DNA of 56,476 bases from a virus. Shown here one piece after another: positions 56,289-56,476 of the stretch (its first letter is position 1; every line of letters begins with the position of its first letter). The position numbers and the translations under genes were made by a program. The stretch lies in IMG/VR virus record IMGVR_UViG_3300028558_000033, positions 1 through 56,476 of that record. One strand, given 5' to 3'. The notes under the pieces are model-generated. The model saw only the letters and a program-made list of their open reading frames with translations. It was not told where the DNA came from and did no database searches.

Positions 56289-56389
56289 GATGTAGAGACT
56301 CTTATGCGAGAATCAGGCCGAAATGGTGAAATGGGATTTATGGCACTTAGCATGGCAATAATGCTATCAGCTACGAAAACTTTACGTGG
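56286..56389 (-). repeat. 104-bp direct repeat, copy A
   Basis: Identical to 50348-50451, including the start codon and leader of the membrane-protein gene at 56288. The last 15 bases are also bases 1-15 of the window. Complete identity over a non-coding stretch implies a recent duplication, gene conversion or strong constraint on the DNA or leader RNA. Confidence 0.92.
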
Positions 56390-56476
56390 CTGTTTGCCAT
56401 CAGTGTTGGCAAAGATGCGCTTCGCGCATGAAATGCCAAAGGAATTGGCAAAGCGCCGTAAAACGTCGCCATCTCG
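56375..56476. repeat. Terminal direct repeat, right copy
   Basis: Exact copy of bases 1-102. No gene crosses the junction. The sequence continues smoothly from 56476 into base 103, where the hairpin that starts near base 79 is completed. Confidence 0.95.

Noticed and set aside
1-56476. Temperate lifestyle genes
   Set aside because: No integrase, excisionase, partition or classical repressor frame could be recognised, so lysogeny is not claimed.

Overview
The window is almost certainly a complete or near-complete tailed-phage genome. The last 102 bases repeat the first 102, so it closes into a circle of about 56,374 unique bp. Every credible gene lies on the minus strand, so the map reads from high to low coordinates. 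Contractile-tail genes (sheath, tube, gp25-like wedge, baseplate J, spike, hub) mark it as a myovirus-type phage. A lipobox lipoprotein, signal peptides and a lysis block suggest a Gram-negative host; the host cannot be named from sequence alone. I see no integrase, repressor or DNA polymerase.

Layout in transcription order. (1) 56288 to 50569: an accessory module with a polytopic GT-C-like membrane protein, small zinc-ribbon and hypothetical genes, an ATP-dependent DNA ligase, an HNH endonuclease and a secreted LamG-like protein. Identical 104-bp repeats bound this module. (2) 50350 to 47273: small genes, a UvrD-like helicase, a zinc-finger protein and an MT-A70 methyltransferase. (3) 47239 to 6036: packaging, head, neck, tail, lysis and fibre genes. 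They begin at a near-consensus sigma70 promoter embedded in a perfect dyad (47241-47276) and end at a strong intrinsic terminator (5934-5990). (4) 5918 to 125: the replication block, with an SF2 helicase, a small winged-helix protein, a lambda O-like initiator carrying an 11-copy iteron array inside its gene, a DnaB-like helicase and a primase.

The genes give a coherent life cycle. The initiator would bind its own iterons and load the DnaB-like helicase and primase, leaving elongation to host polymerase. Late genes build a capsid (terminase, portal, MuF protein with an ADP-ribosyltransferase tail, fused XkdF-like protease, scaffold, capsid) and a contractile tail whose assembly chaperone appears to be made by programmed -1 frameshifting. 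Two putative lytic enzymes (papain-like peptidase and GH25 muramidase) sit among holin-like and lipoprotein genes. Several LamG-like and collagen-like proteins, two of them with signal peptides, suggest elaborate surface recognition or host-surface modification.

The strongest non-routine signals are: the iteron array kept at DNA level across two reading frames; the duplicated intergenic cassettes, with identical flanks and equal-length but different hairpin cores, bounding a 5.9-kb module; the frameshift signal; the operator-embedded, apparently leaderless late promoter; and the MuF-ADP-ribosyltransferase and protease-2H-phosphoesterase fusions.
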